From Lachnospiraceae bacterium UBA3332 (GTDB lineage Bacteria > Bacillota > Clostridia > Lachnospirales > Lachnospiraceae): a stretch of 6,961 bases of DNA. Shown here piece after piece: positions 1 to 6,127 of the stretch (the first letter of the stretch is position 1; each line of letters starts with the position of its first letter). The position numbers and the translations under genes are program-made. A model generated the notes under the pieces. That model was not told the origin of the DNA. It searched no databases and saw nothing but the letters and a program-made list of their open reading frames with translations. The stretch is from the NCBI GenBank assembly GCA_002361095.1, contig DERU01000060.1:1-6961 (forward strand). Direction: 5' to 3'.

Positions 1-45
1 GCTCCTGTGCCCGCCATTCGGAGGCTGCCTATGCCTGCGGATCCT

Positions 46-69
46 CTGATGCCATTGGGGCTGAACTGT
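46..69 (+). repeat. Interspersed repeat, copy 1 (core CTGAACTGT)
   Basis: A 24-base element downstream of the flippase gene matches 2814-2837 at 21 of 24 positions, ending in the shared core GGGCTGAACTGT. The 9-base core also occurs at 1513-1521. All three copies lie between genes. The rest of 1-94 shows no gene and no clear terminator for the minus-strand flippase. Confidence 0.5.
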
Positions 70-94
70 ATCCTTGATTTCCGCGTCTGTCCGT

Positions 95-1420
95 CTACCG
101 GGATTGTGCTATGTAGGGGCGCAGGGTCAGAAAGCTGGCGGCGCTCATGAACAGGTGACCGGCCAGCATACCCCACAGAAAGCCTTTGATGCCGAAGGCG
201 GGAACCACAAAAAAAACGAAACCCAGGCGCAGCAGCAGCGCGGCCATATTGAACAGGAAGGTGTATCCCGTTTTTCCCAGTCCGTTTAAAATGGAAAAGA
301 GGGTGGTATTTAAATAGAGGAAAGGACAGATGAAGCTCAGGGTGCGGATAAATCGGCCGGCCAGTTCGCTGTGGAAAAGCGTGATACCGATAAAATTTCC
401 GGTGAGTAAGAACAATACCGTACACAGGCAGCCAAGCAGCAGGCAGTAACGGATGCATTTCAGGATTGCGGTGCGTATGGCATGCCGGTTTCGCGTAGAA
501 TCTGCTTCCGCGATCAGCGGCATCAGGAGTACGGAAACGGAGTTGGTGATGGCGCCGGGAAACAGAATGCAGGTCATGGCCATTCCGGTGAAAACGCCGT
601 AAATGGACAATGCCTGTTTGGCGGTGTACCCGAATTGCTGTAGGCTTACCGGAATCCGGGCGGATTCCACCGCGCCAAGCAGATGCAGGCAGACGCGGTT
701 GGCGGACAGGGGAGCGGCGAATAAAAGAATCTGGCCGGCCAGGGTACGCAGGGGAGCGGCAGGACAGCGGGAGAGGTCGCCAAGCCTGGCAAAGTGCAAC
801 AGGGTTACGGGAATGGAAACCATTGTGGATGCCAGTTCCCCGATGACCAGCCCCACGGCGGCGACGGTGATGGAAAAAGTAACGCCGTTTTTCTGGGCAT
901 AATTCCAGAAGAGAAAAACGCTGCCGACGCGGAAGCATTGTTCAAAAAGCTGGCAGAAGGCGGGAAGCCCCGCCTTTTTAATCCCATAAAAATAGCCGTT
1001 GTTACAAGCGTGGATACAGGCGGCCGGAAAGGAGAGGGCGGCAATCCGCAAAAGGGGCGCGCAGCGCAATTCGTGTAAAAGAAAGCCGGAAATGAAATCC
1101 GCTTTCATATAGACCAAAAATGCACAGGCAGCGGAAAGAATGCCGGAAAAGAAAAGACCGGCAAACAGGATGCGCAGCCTGTTTTTTGCGCCGGTTTTTT
1201 CCGGCTGTCCGGCCACAAATTTGGATATGGCGCTTTGGATGCCGGAGGTGCAAAGGGCAAACGTGAGGGTGAGGACAGGATTCATCAGTTCATAGATTCC
1301 GATACCTTCCTCCCCAAACATACGGGAGAGAAAGATCCGGTAAAAAAAGCCGATACAGCGGCTGATCAGGCCGGCGAGCGTCAGGATGAAGGTACCTTTG
1401 AGCAAGGTATTTTTTTTCAT
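95..1420 (-). CDS. SpoVB-like / MATE-superfamily polysaccharide flippase
   Basis: Encodes a 441-residue integral membrane protein of the polysaccharide-biosynthesis/SpoVB branch of the MOP flippase superfamily. These proteins move lipid-linked sugars or cell-wall precursors across the cytoplasmic membrane; the substrate here is unknown. The N-terminus carries the family signature (residues 18-45, LISRCIGFFYRIFLSRMFGE followed by GIGIYELM). The central half has a second family-typical stretch around 272-305 (IYGVFTGMA, then FPGAITNSVSVLLMPLIAEA). About a dozen hydrophobic segments span most of the length. It is shorter than classical SpoVB (about 520 residues), like many Lachnospiraceae paralogues. 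It contains 16 cysteines, which is many for a membrane protein. The start at 1420 is chosen because AAGGAG lies 6 nt upstream and MKKNTLLKG opens the conserved domain. The frame stays open to 1708, but that extension is proline- and histidine-rich and overlaps the mnmA start. No convincing promoter was found; CTGTCA (1570-1565) with TATACA (1548-1543) is a weak possibility. Confidence 0.88.
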   Translation of the reverse strand: MKKNTLLKGTFILTLAGLISRCIGFFYRIFLSRMFGEEGIGIYELMNPVLTLTFALCTSGIQSAISKFVAGQPEKTGAKNRLRILFAGLFFSGILSAACAFLVYMKADFISGFLLHELRCAPLLRIAALSFPAACIHACNNGYFYGIKKAGLPAFCQLFEQCFRVGSVFLFWNYAQKNGVTFSITVAAVGLVIGELASTMVSIPVTLLHFARLGDLSRCPAAPLRTLAGQILLFAAPLSANRVCLHLLGAVESARIPVSLQQFGYTAKQALSIYGVFTGMAMTCILFPGAITNSVSVLLMPLIAEADSTRNRHAIRTAILKCIRYCLLLGCLCTVLFLLTGNFIGITLFHSELAGRFIRTLSFICPFLYLNTTLFSILNGLGKTGYTFLFNMAALLLRLGFVFFVVPAFGIKGFLWGMLAGHLFMSAASFLTLRPYIAQSR

Positions 1421-1496
1421 AGCAGTCTCCTTTTTTATGGGTTGACGCAAAGGGTGCAGCGGTTCGGAAATGTCCGGGCCGTTACTAAGTTTCGGT

Positions 1497-1522
1497 AACA
1501 GGTCAGACCTGCCTGAACTGTT
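1497..1522. promoter_or_regulatory. Imperfect palindrome between the divergent genes
   Basis: AACAGGTCAG (1497-1506) and CTGAACTGTT (1513-1522) are inverted repeats matching at 9 of 10 positions with a 6-nt spacer. A shorter perfect dyad, CAGGTC-A-GACCTG (1499-1511), overlaps it. A third pair, GTTAC (1481-1485) and GTAAC (1495-1499), lies just to the left. No T-run follows on either strand, so it does not look like a terminator. Its place between divergent genes suits an operator, or a stem-loop in the flippase leader. Its right arm also carries the CTGAACTGT core shared with 61-69 and 2829-2837. Confidence 0.4.
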
Positions 1523-1563
1523 ATGAGTTTCGTCATGCCCTATGTATATGCGGCCGGGTGCAG

Positions 1564-1593
1564 TTGACAGAACAGGGAGGGTTTTGTTATGAT
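1564..1593 (+). promoter_or_regulatory. Sigma-A-type promoter of mnmA
   Basis: TTGACA (1564-1569), a perfect -35 box, is followed after 18 nt by TATGAT (1588-1593), a 5/6 match to the -10 consensus. Transcription would start near 1600, giving a leader of about 50 nt with a GGGGAGG ribosome binding site at 1636-1642. This start point lies downstream of the alternative mnmA start at 1558 and so argues against it. Confidence 0.65.
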
Positions 1594-1650
1594 GATGCAT
1601 ATTGCGGGGACGGCGTTTGTGCGGATCGTAAGAACGGGGAGGAAATGGGA

Positions 1651-2715
1651 TTGAAAAAGAAAGTGGTAGTGGGCTTGTCCGGGGGAGTGGATTCTTCCGT
1701 GGCGGCATGGATGCTCAAGGAACAAGGCTATGAGGTGCTTGGGGTGACCATGCGCCATTTCGAAGGGATGGAAGCGGTTGAAGAGGATGCTTTGGGCGTG
1801 GCGCAGACGCTTGGAATTTCATGGGAAACGATGGACGTACAGACCGCATTCCGGGAAAGCGTGATCAGGTATTTTGTACAGGAGTATTTGCAGGGGCGTA
1901 CCCCCAATCCCTGTGTGATGTGTAACCGCCGGATTAAATGGCAGGCGCTGTTGGAGTATGCAAAGGGGCAGGGGGCGGAATGGATTGCCACGGGTCATTA
2001 TGCGCGGCCGGTACGTCTGGCAAACGGCCGGATTTCGGTGGCAAATGCCGCAGCGACGCAAAAGGACCAGACATACGCGCTGTACAGGCTGACACAGGAG
2101 CAGCTATGCCACACATTGATGCCGATAGGGGAATATTCCAAGGAAGAGGTGCGCAGGATGGCGCAGGAGGCCGGACTGCCGGTGGCCCACAAGCGGGACA
2201 GTCAGGAGATTTGTTTCATTCCGGATCATGATTACGCGGCCTTTATCGAAAAAACACTGCAACAGGAACACCGGACAAGCGGCGCTTTGCTTCCCGGTGA
2301 TTTTGTGGACAGGGACGGAAAGACGCTGGGGAGGCACGCGGGGATCGCGCATTATACCATCGGACAGAGAAAGGGTCTGCAGTTGGCCATGGGGCGCCCG
2401 GTATTTGTGACGCAGATCAAACCGGATACCAATGAGGTAGTGCTTGGGGAGGATGCGGAACTGTATACGACACGCCTTGTCTGCAGCCGGGTTAACCTGA
2501 TGGCGCAGGAGTACTTGGAGGGGGAAAAAAGGGTGACGGGAAAAATCCGCTACGGCCATAAGGGTGCGCCGTGCATGATCCGGATGACAGGCAGGGACCG
2601 TTTGGAATGTATTTTTGACGAACCCGTGCGTGCGGTTACAGCCGGACAGTCGGCAGTCTTTTATGAGGACGGACATATTTTTGGCGGCGGTATCATTGAA
2701 GGGGCTGTAGACTGA
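1651..2715 (+). CDS. mnmA: tRNA-specific 2-thiouridylase MnmA
   Basis: Cytoplasmic enzyme that activates U34 of the Lys, Glu and Gln tRNAs with ATP and replaces the C2 oxygen with sulfur received as a persulfide. In numbering from the ATG at 1645, the PP-loop SGGVDSS is at residues 12-18, the first cysteine motif NPCVMCNRRIKW at 88-99, ATGHYAR at 115-121, the segment KDQTYALYRL at 140-149, and the second catalytic cysteine motif DSQEICFI at 185-192. TIGQRKGL (238-245) and the C-terminal barrel follow. Cys93 and Cys190 correspond to the catalytic pair of the E. coli enzyme. I favour TTG at 1651 (354 aa, MKKKVVVGLSGG): the GGAGG at 1638-1642 is 8 nt away, but only 2 nt from the in-frame ATG at 1645. 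The ATG start would add two residues. The gene is apparently monocistronic, and no iscS/iscU neighbour is present in the window. Confidence 0.95.
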   Translation: MKKKVVVGLSGGVDSSVAAWMLKEQGYEVLGVTMRHFEGMEAVEEDALGVAQTLGISWETMDVQTAFRESVIRYFVQEYLQGRTPNPCVMCNRRIKWQALLEYAKGQGAEWIATGHYARPVRLANGRISVANAAATQKDQTYALYRLTQEQLCHTLMPIGEYSKEEVRRMAQEAGLPVAHKRDSQEICFIPDHDYAAFIEKTLQQEHRTSGALLPGDFVDRDGKTLGRHAGIAHYTIGQRKGLQLAMGRPVFVTQIKPDTNEVVLGEDAELYTTRLVCSRVNLMAQEYLEGEKRVTGKIRYGHKGAPCMIRMTGRDRLECIFDEPVRAVTAGQSAVFYEDGHIFGGGIIEGAVD

Positions 2716-2729
2716 ACCGGTATGATTGC

Positions 2730-2784
2730 CCGCTTCCCGCACCCTCCGCTGCCGCTTCCCGCACCCTCCGCTGCCGCTTCCGCT
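2730..2784. repeat. 22-bp tandem repeat, two full copies plus a partial third
   Basis: A GC-rich unit beginning CCGCTTCCCGCACCC occurs at 2730-2751 and again, identically, at 2752-2773. A shortened third copy (CCGCTTCCGCT, 2774-2784) follows, explained by loss of about 8 internal bases. It starts 15 bp after the mnmA stop codon. Next to it is a short dyad, CTCGG-T-CCGAG (2783-2793). No T-run follows, so it is not an evident intrinsic terminator. Confidence 0.85.
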
Positions 2785-2813
2785 CGGTCCGAGTGCCTGC
2801 CTCCCGCCTTAAA

Positions 2814-2837
2814 CTGCTGCCATCAGGGCTGAACTGT
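2814..2837 (+). repeat. Interspersed repeat, copy 2 (core CTGAACTGT)
   Basis: Matches 46-69 at 21 of 24 positions; the last 12 bases are identical. The core ends 32 nt upstream of the -35 box of the ABC operon promoter. The core copy at 1513-1521 ends 42 nt upstream of the mnmA -35 box. Confidence 0.5.
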
Positions 2838-2869
2838 CACCTGCAAAGTGGAAATTCGCAAGAGCGGGC

Positions 2870-2898
2870 TTGACAGGAGGGGCGGTTCATGTTAGTAT
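2870..2898 (+). promoter_or_regulatory. Promoter of the amino acid ABC transporter operon
   Basis: TTGACA (2870-2875) is followed after 17 nt by TAGTAT (2893-2898), preceded by an extended -10 TG (2890-2891). The perfect -35 box, ideal spacing and TGn motif together suggest a strong vegetative promoter. Transcription is expected near 2905, leaving a leader of about 155 nt before the binding protein start codon. Confidence 0.72.
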
Positions 2899-2904
2899 TA
2901 GTGT

Positions 2905-3045
2905 CGCTTGATTTAATATGATAAATTGATAAAGCGGCAGAGGGGGAAAGTATAAGGGCATGCACAATCCGGGCCGTCGCCCTGTTTGCCTATACCGGAT
3001 TGCAGATCCCAAAGCCGACACAGATGAAAATGCCGCTTACGCGGC
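2905..3045 (+). promoter_or_regulatory. Structured 5' leader of the ABC operon
   Basis: Three stem-loops can be drawn. First, 2905-2936 at the presumed 5' end: CGCTT pairs with AAGCG around an inner ATTTA/TAAAT stem. Second, 2965-3002: CAATCCGG pairs perfectly with CCGGATTG around a 22-nt loop. Third, 3032-3045: GCCGC-TTAC-GCGGC just before the ribosome binding site. AGGGC (2955-2959) could also pair with GCCCT (2979-2983) inside the second loop, giving an alternative fold or a pseudoknot. I see no T-box sequence and no consensus I recognise from known riboswitches, and no terminator hairpin with a T-run. Any control would therefore act on translation or RNA stability. Confidence 0.35.
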
Positions 3046-3063
3046 GGAATGAGAGGAATTATG
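3031..3063 (+). repeat. Hairpin plus ribosome binding site module, copy A
   Basis: A perfect 5-bp stem with a TTAC tetraloop (3032-3045) is followed by GGAATGAGAGGAATT and the ATG at 3061. The 33 bases match 4713-4745 at 30 positions. An in-frame ATG at 3049 lies inside the module, but it has only a weak GGCGG upstream, so ATG 3061 with GAGAGGAA is preferred. Confidence 0.8.
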
Positions 3064-3990
3064 AAAAAGAAAATTTTGGCACTGATGATGACTGCGGCAA
3101 TGGCAGTATCCATGACGGCTTGCGGGCAGCAGGCGGATACGGCGCAGGGCGGGCAGGACGCAGCCGGGGAAACAAAGCAGGAAGAAAGCGCGGCGGGAGA
3201 AGAGGCTTCGGCGGAGCCTTCGTCACAGGGTGCGGCGGCAGAGGAAGGCCGGACCACGTTTACCGTCGGATTTGACGCGGAGTTTCCGCCCTATGGCTAT
3301 AAAGATACCTCGGGAGAGTACGTGGGGTTTGACTTGGATTTGGCGGAGGAAGTCTGCAGGAGAAACGGCTGGACATTGGTAAAGCAGCCCATCGACTGGG
3401 ATACCAAGGATATGGAATTGTCTTCCGGAACCATTGACTGTATTTGGAACGGGTTTACCATGAACGGCAGGGAGGAGCAGTATACCTTTACGGTTCCTTA
3501 CGTGGATAACAGTCAGGTATTTGTGGTGGCCCTGGATTCGGGAATTGCCACAAAAGCGGATTTGGCCGGAAAAGTAGTCGGTGTGCAAAAGGAATCTTCC
3601 GCGCTGGCTGCCCTGGAGGATGAGGAAAACCCGGACAACATCGCGCTGGCTGCGTCCTTTGCCACCTTAAACCAGTATGCGGATTATAATACGGCGTTTA
3701 TGGATTTGGAGGCGGGCGCCATTGACGCGCTGGCCATGGATATTGGTGTGGCCTCTTATAATATCCTGCAGCGTGCAGAGGGGCAGTATAACATTCTGGA
3801 AGGGGAGGACGGCAGTGAGCGTCTGGCTTCCGAACAATACGCGGTGGGATTTTTAAAAGGAAACACAGAACTGAAAGATATCGTGGAAAAGACGCTGCTG
3901 GAGATGGCGGAGGACGGAACCTTTTTAAAGATTGCGGAAAAATACAGCGATTTCGGTCTTCCGGAAAGTATTTGCCTGGGAAAAGAGTAA
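3061..3990 (+). CDS. Amino acid ABC transporter, substrate-binding lipoprotein
   Basis: A 309-residue extracytoplasmic receptor of the polar amino acid type (SBP_bac_3). A lysine-rich lipoprotein signal peptide ends in the lipobox MTAC, with lipidation predicted at Cys21. A flexible Ala/Gly/Glu/Gln-rich tether follows (about 22-64) and then the binding domain. Family-typical landmarks are VGFDAEFPPYGY (69-80), VGFDLDLAEEV (88-98), GTIDCIWNGFTMNGRE (123-138) and AMDIGVASYN (225-234). By analogy with GlnH-type proteins, Arg137 should contact the ligand carboxylate and Asp227 its amino group. The ligand cannot be fixed from sequence; glutamine, cystine or another polar amino acid is possible. 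It is the first gene of the operon, 34 nt before the permease, behind a strong promoter and a structured leader. ATG 3061 fits the GAGAGGAA site and the normal length of the signal peptide. Confidence 0.93.
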   Translation: MKKKILALMMTAAMAVSMTACGQQADTAQGGQDAAGETKQEESAAGEEASAEPSSQGAAAEEGRTTFTVGFDAEFPPYGYKDTSGEYVGFDLDLAEEVCRRNGWTLVKQPIDWDTKDMELSSGTIDCIWNGFTMNGREEQYTFTVPYVDNSQVFVVALDSGIATKADLAGKVVGVQKESSALAALEDEENPDNIALAASFATLNQYADYNTAFMDLEAGAIDALAMDIGVASYNILQRAEGQYNILEGEDGSERLASEQYAVGFLKGNTELKDIVEKTLLEMAEDGTFLKIAEKYSDFGLPESICLGKE

Positions 3991-4024
3991 AACATAAGAG
4001 GGGCGTTTGCCACGGGAGGACACC

Positions 4025-4699
4025 ATGCAGGGGTGGATGGAATTTTGGGATAATTTTATCGTGATGCTTCCGCAGCTGACGGAAAAATTTGGCGTGACGG
4101 TATCCATTTTTGTACTGACGCTGCTTTTTTCCCTGCCGCTGGGCCTGCTTTTGGCTTTTGGGAGGATGGCAAAAAACGGATTGCTTTGTCTGATGAGCAA
4201 AATTTATATTTCCGTTATGCGGGGCACGCCCCTGATGCTGCAGCTGGTCATTGTGTATTTTGCCCCTTATTATGTATTCGGGATTAAGATCACCAACAGC
4301 TGGCGGTTCGGCGCGGTGATTCTTGCTTTCGTCCTCAATTACGCGGCCTATTTTGCGGAAATCTACAGAAGCGGGATTGCATCCATCCCGGTTGGGCAGT
4401 ATGAGGCGGCGAAGATATTGGGGTATACGAGGGGGCAGACATTTGGCAAAATTATCCTGCCGCAGGTGGTTAAGCGCATTCTGCCTCCCGTCACGAACGA
4501 GATGATTACGCTGGTCAAAGATACTTCCCTTGCCTTTGTGCTGGCCCAGGTGGAGATGTTTACCGTGGCAAAGCAATTTGCGGCGTCCCAGGCTTCGGTG
4601 ATGCCGCTGATGGTGGCGGGCGTATTTTATTATTTTTTTAATCTCCTTGTGGCGTCTTTGATGGAGTATGTGGAAAAGAAGCTGAATTACTACAGATAA
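4025..4699 (+). CDS. Amino acid ABC transporter, permease
   Basis: A 224-residue inner-membrane permease of the HisM/GlnP family, expected to dimerise and form the channel for the amino acid delivered by the upstream lipoprotein. The N-terminal membrane segment (about 23-45) is followed by MRGTPLMLQL (65-74), a hallmark of this family. Further segments lie at about 71-90 and 95-111. The cytoplasmic EAA loop that docks on the ATPase spans about 111-135 (AEIYRSGIASIPVGQYEAAK, then ILGYT). The last segment is at about 192-212. The start at 4025 has GGGAGGA at 4014-4020, 4 nt upstream; a TTG at 4007 would lie before that site and is rejected. It sits 34 nt after the binding protein gene and 43 nt before the ATPase gene. 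Confidence 0.94.
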   Translation: MQGWMEFWDNFIVMLPQLTEKFGVTVSIFVLTLLFSLPLGLLLAFGRMAKNGLLCLMSKIYISVMRGTPLMLQLVIVYFAPYYVFGIKITNSWRFGAVILAFVLNYAAYFAEIYRSGIASIPVGQYEAAKILGYTRGQTFGKIILPQVVKRILPPVTNEMITLVKDTSLAFVLAQVEMFTVAKQFAASQASVMPLMVAGVFYYFFNLLVASLMEYVEKKLNYYR

Positions 4700-4712
4700 G
4701 AAAGACGGAAGG

Positions 4713-4745
4713 TGCCGCATGCGCGGCGGAATGAGAGGAAATATG
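4713..4745 (+). repeat. Hairpin plus ribosome binding site module, copy B
   Basis: A perfect 5-bp stem GCCGC/GCGGC with an ATGC loop (4714-4727) is followed by GGAATGAGAGGAAAT and the ATG at 4743. Only three of the 33 bases differ from 3031-3063: two in the hairpin loop and one just before the start codon. In-frame ATGs at 4719 (inside the hairpin) and 4731 also occur but lack good ribosome binding sites. Confidence 0.8.
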
Positions 4746-5507
4746 GCGGGAAAGGTTTTACTGGAGATTCGTCATTTGAAAAAATATTTTGACGGGCAGG
4801 AAATTTTGAAAGATATTTCCCTCACGGTGCGGGAAGGGGAAGTGGTTTCCGTCATCGGGCCTTCGGGGTCGGGAAAGTCCACGCTGTTGCGGTGCGCCGC
4901 CATGTTGGAGAAAATGGATGCGGGGGAATTGGCCTATATGGGGGAGCGTGCGGCGTATGAGGCGCAGGGACGTTGCATATATGCGCCGAAAGAGGATTTG
5001 CGCAGGATCGGGCGCCGGTTTGGCCTGGTGTTCCAAAACTTCAATCTGTTTCCCCATTACAGCGTACTCAAAAATGTCATGGATGCCCCGGTGACCGTGG
5101 GACACCTTTCCAAAAGGGAAGCGCGGGAACGCGCAGAACAGCTGATTTCCAGGTTTGGGCTGGCGGATAAAAAGGAGGCTTACCCCTGCCAGCTTTCCGG
5201 CGGGCAGCAGCAGCGGGTTTCCATTGCCCGGGCGCTGGCCATGCAGCCGAAGCTCCTTTTTTTTGACGAACCCACTTCGGCGCTGGATCCGGAACTGACG
5301 GGGGAGGTATTGAAGGTCATCAAAGAACTGGCAAAGGAAAAAATGACCATGATCATTGTGACCCATGAGATGCAGTTTGCCAAAGAAATTTCGGACCGGG
5401 TTATTTTTTTGGAAAAAGGGGAAATTCTGGCAGAGGGATGTGTGGAAGAGGTATTTTCCTCCGGGCAGGCAAGGATACAGGATTTTATCGGAAAGGTAAC
5501 GCATTGA
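4743..5507 (+). CDS. Amino acid ABC transporter, ATP-binding protein
   Basis: A 254-residue cytoplasmic ATPase of the HisP/GlnQ family that powers import through the upstream permease. All working motifs are intact: Walker A GPSGSGKST (39-47), Q-loop VFQNFNLFPH with Gln98 (96-105), signature LSGGQQQR (151-158), Walker B LLFFDEP with catalytic Glu176 (171-177), D-loop SALD (179-182) and switch His208 in VTHEM. The length is normal for the family, and the region around 66-92 carries the insertion usual in polar amino acid importers. ATG 4743 is chosen because it is preceded by GAGAGGAA at the same spacing as in the binding protein gene, and MAGKVLLEIRHLKKYF begins the domain. The gene is the third of the operon; its own hairpin-bearing initiation site may set its translation separately from the permease. 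Confidence 0.95.
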   Translation: MAGKVLLEIRHLKKYFDGQEILKDISLTVREGEVVSVIGPSGSGKSTLLRCAAMLEKMDAGELAYMGERAAYEAQGRCIYAPKEDLRRIGRRFGLVFQNFNLFPHYSVLKNVMDAPVTVGHLSKREARERAEQLISRFGLADKKEAYPCQLSGGQQQRVSIARALAMQPKLLFFDEPTSALDPELTGEVLKVIKELAKEKMTMIIVTHEMQFAKEISDRVIFLEKGEILAEGCVEEVFSSGQARIQDFIGKVTH

Positions 5508-5573
5508 ATGCTGCTGCGAACCGGCAGACCGGAGGACATAGAAGCTGTTTACACTATACACTTTCATAACGGA

Positions 5574-5595
5574 AGGATGCAGTCCTGCTTTTTTT
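5574..5595 (+). terminator. Weak candidate terminator of the ABC operon
   Basis: AGGA (5574-5577) and TCCT (5583-5586) can pair around a 5-nt loop, and seven Ts follow at 5589-5595. The stem is short. An outer 9-bp pairing, TAGAAGCTG (5539-5547) with TAGCTTTTA (5595-5603), might add stability. It lies about 70 nt after the ATPase stop codon, and I see no better candidate on the plus strand. Confidence 0.3.
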
Positions 5596-5698
5596 AGCTT
5601 TTAGGAAAGGTTGAGGGTTCTTTTCCCGATCACAAGGAAAAAAATAATCCATACCGCTTTCAGGGCGGAGGATAAACGAAGTGGTGCAAACACAATTG

Positions 5699-5752
5699 AA
5701 AAACAACACAGAAAACGGGCGGTGTCGGCAAGACACTACCCGTTTTCTGTGT
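5699..5752 (-). terminator. Long hairpin, intrinsic terminator on the minus strand
   Basis: Arms 5706-5726 and 5732-5752 pair over 21 positions with one mismatch and one G-U wobble, around the 5-nt loop GGCAA. Read on the minus strand, the stem is followed by TG and then TTGTTTTT, the layout of a Rho-independent terminator. On the plus strand no T-run follows. No recognisable minus-strand gene precedes it, so it may be the tail of a decayed gene or mobile element, or of an untranslated RNA. Confidence 0.55.
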
Positions 5753-6127
5753 CCCTGACAATGCCGAAATTTTAGGGGAATTAACGCTATTTTTTTATGT
5801 CTGGATGGACGCTGGAAGTCGATCTGCATTGAATTTGGAAATGCATGGTATCTTGTCGGCACTTGGGCTGATGATCTGAACGGTCTGCGGGTGCGGATTT
5901 GAGGATTCCCTGTTTTTGTTGGCCGATGGTTCCATCGCAGCCGCTCTTTCGACTTTTGGCAATGGAGGTGAAGTTTGTAGGAAAAGATATATAAAAGACC
6001 GTTGTACTGTCCATAAAAGCCGGGAAGCCGATGGCCCAAGTGCTGCCAATGGATCTGAAAAGTATTTGGAGGTCGGAAAGCGCGATGCCCAAAACCCCAT
6101 CACAGCTAGCAGGTTCTGTCTATTCGG

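Noticed and set aside
603..1253. Short open frames on both strands within the flippase gene
   Set aside because: They are shadows of the flippase coding frame, with no initiation signals or recognisable products.
1558..1644. Earlier mnmA start at 1558
   Set aside because: It lies upstream of the predicted transcription start (about 1600), adds unrelated residues before the PP-loop domain, and has no ribosome binding site.
1589..1654. 21-codon leader peptide before mnmA as a gene
   Set aside because: Its ATG triplets form the -10 box TATGAT, so the mnmA promoter would not transcribe its start. Kept only as an observation.
1421..1708. N-terminal extension of the flippase to 1708
   Set aside because: The extension is proline-, histidine- and arginine-rich with no membrane character and overlaps the start of mnmA. 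ATG 1420 has a good AAGGAG site and begins the conserved domain.
2104..2742. 212-codon minus-strand open frame opposite mnmA
   Set aside because: It lies antisense to clearly conserved MnmA sequence and lacks a recognisable domain.
2905..3060. T-box or known amino acid riboswitch in the ABC leader
   Set aside because: No T-box consensus and no terminator/antiterminator pair with a T-run is present; the leader is described only as structured.
3698..4720. 340-codon minus-strand open frame opposite the ABC genes
   Set aside because: It is antisense to the binding protein and permease genes; its His/Arg/Pro-rich composition is typical of a shadow frame.
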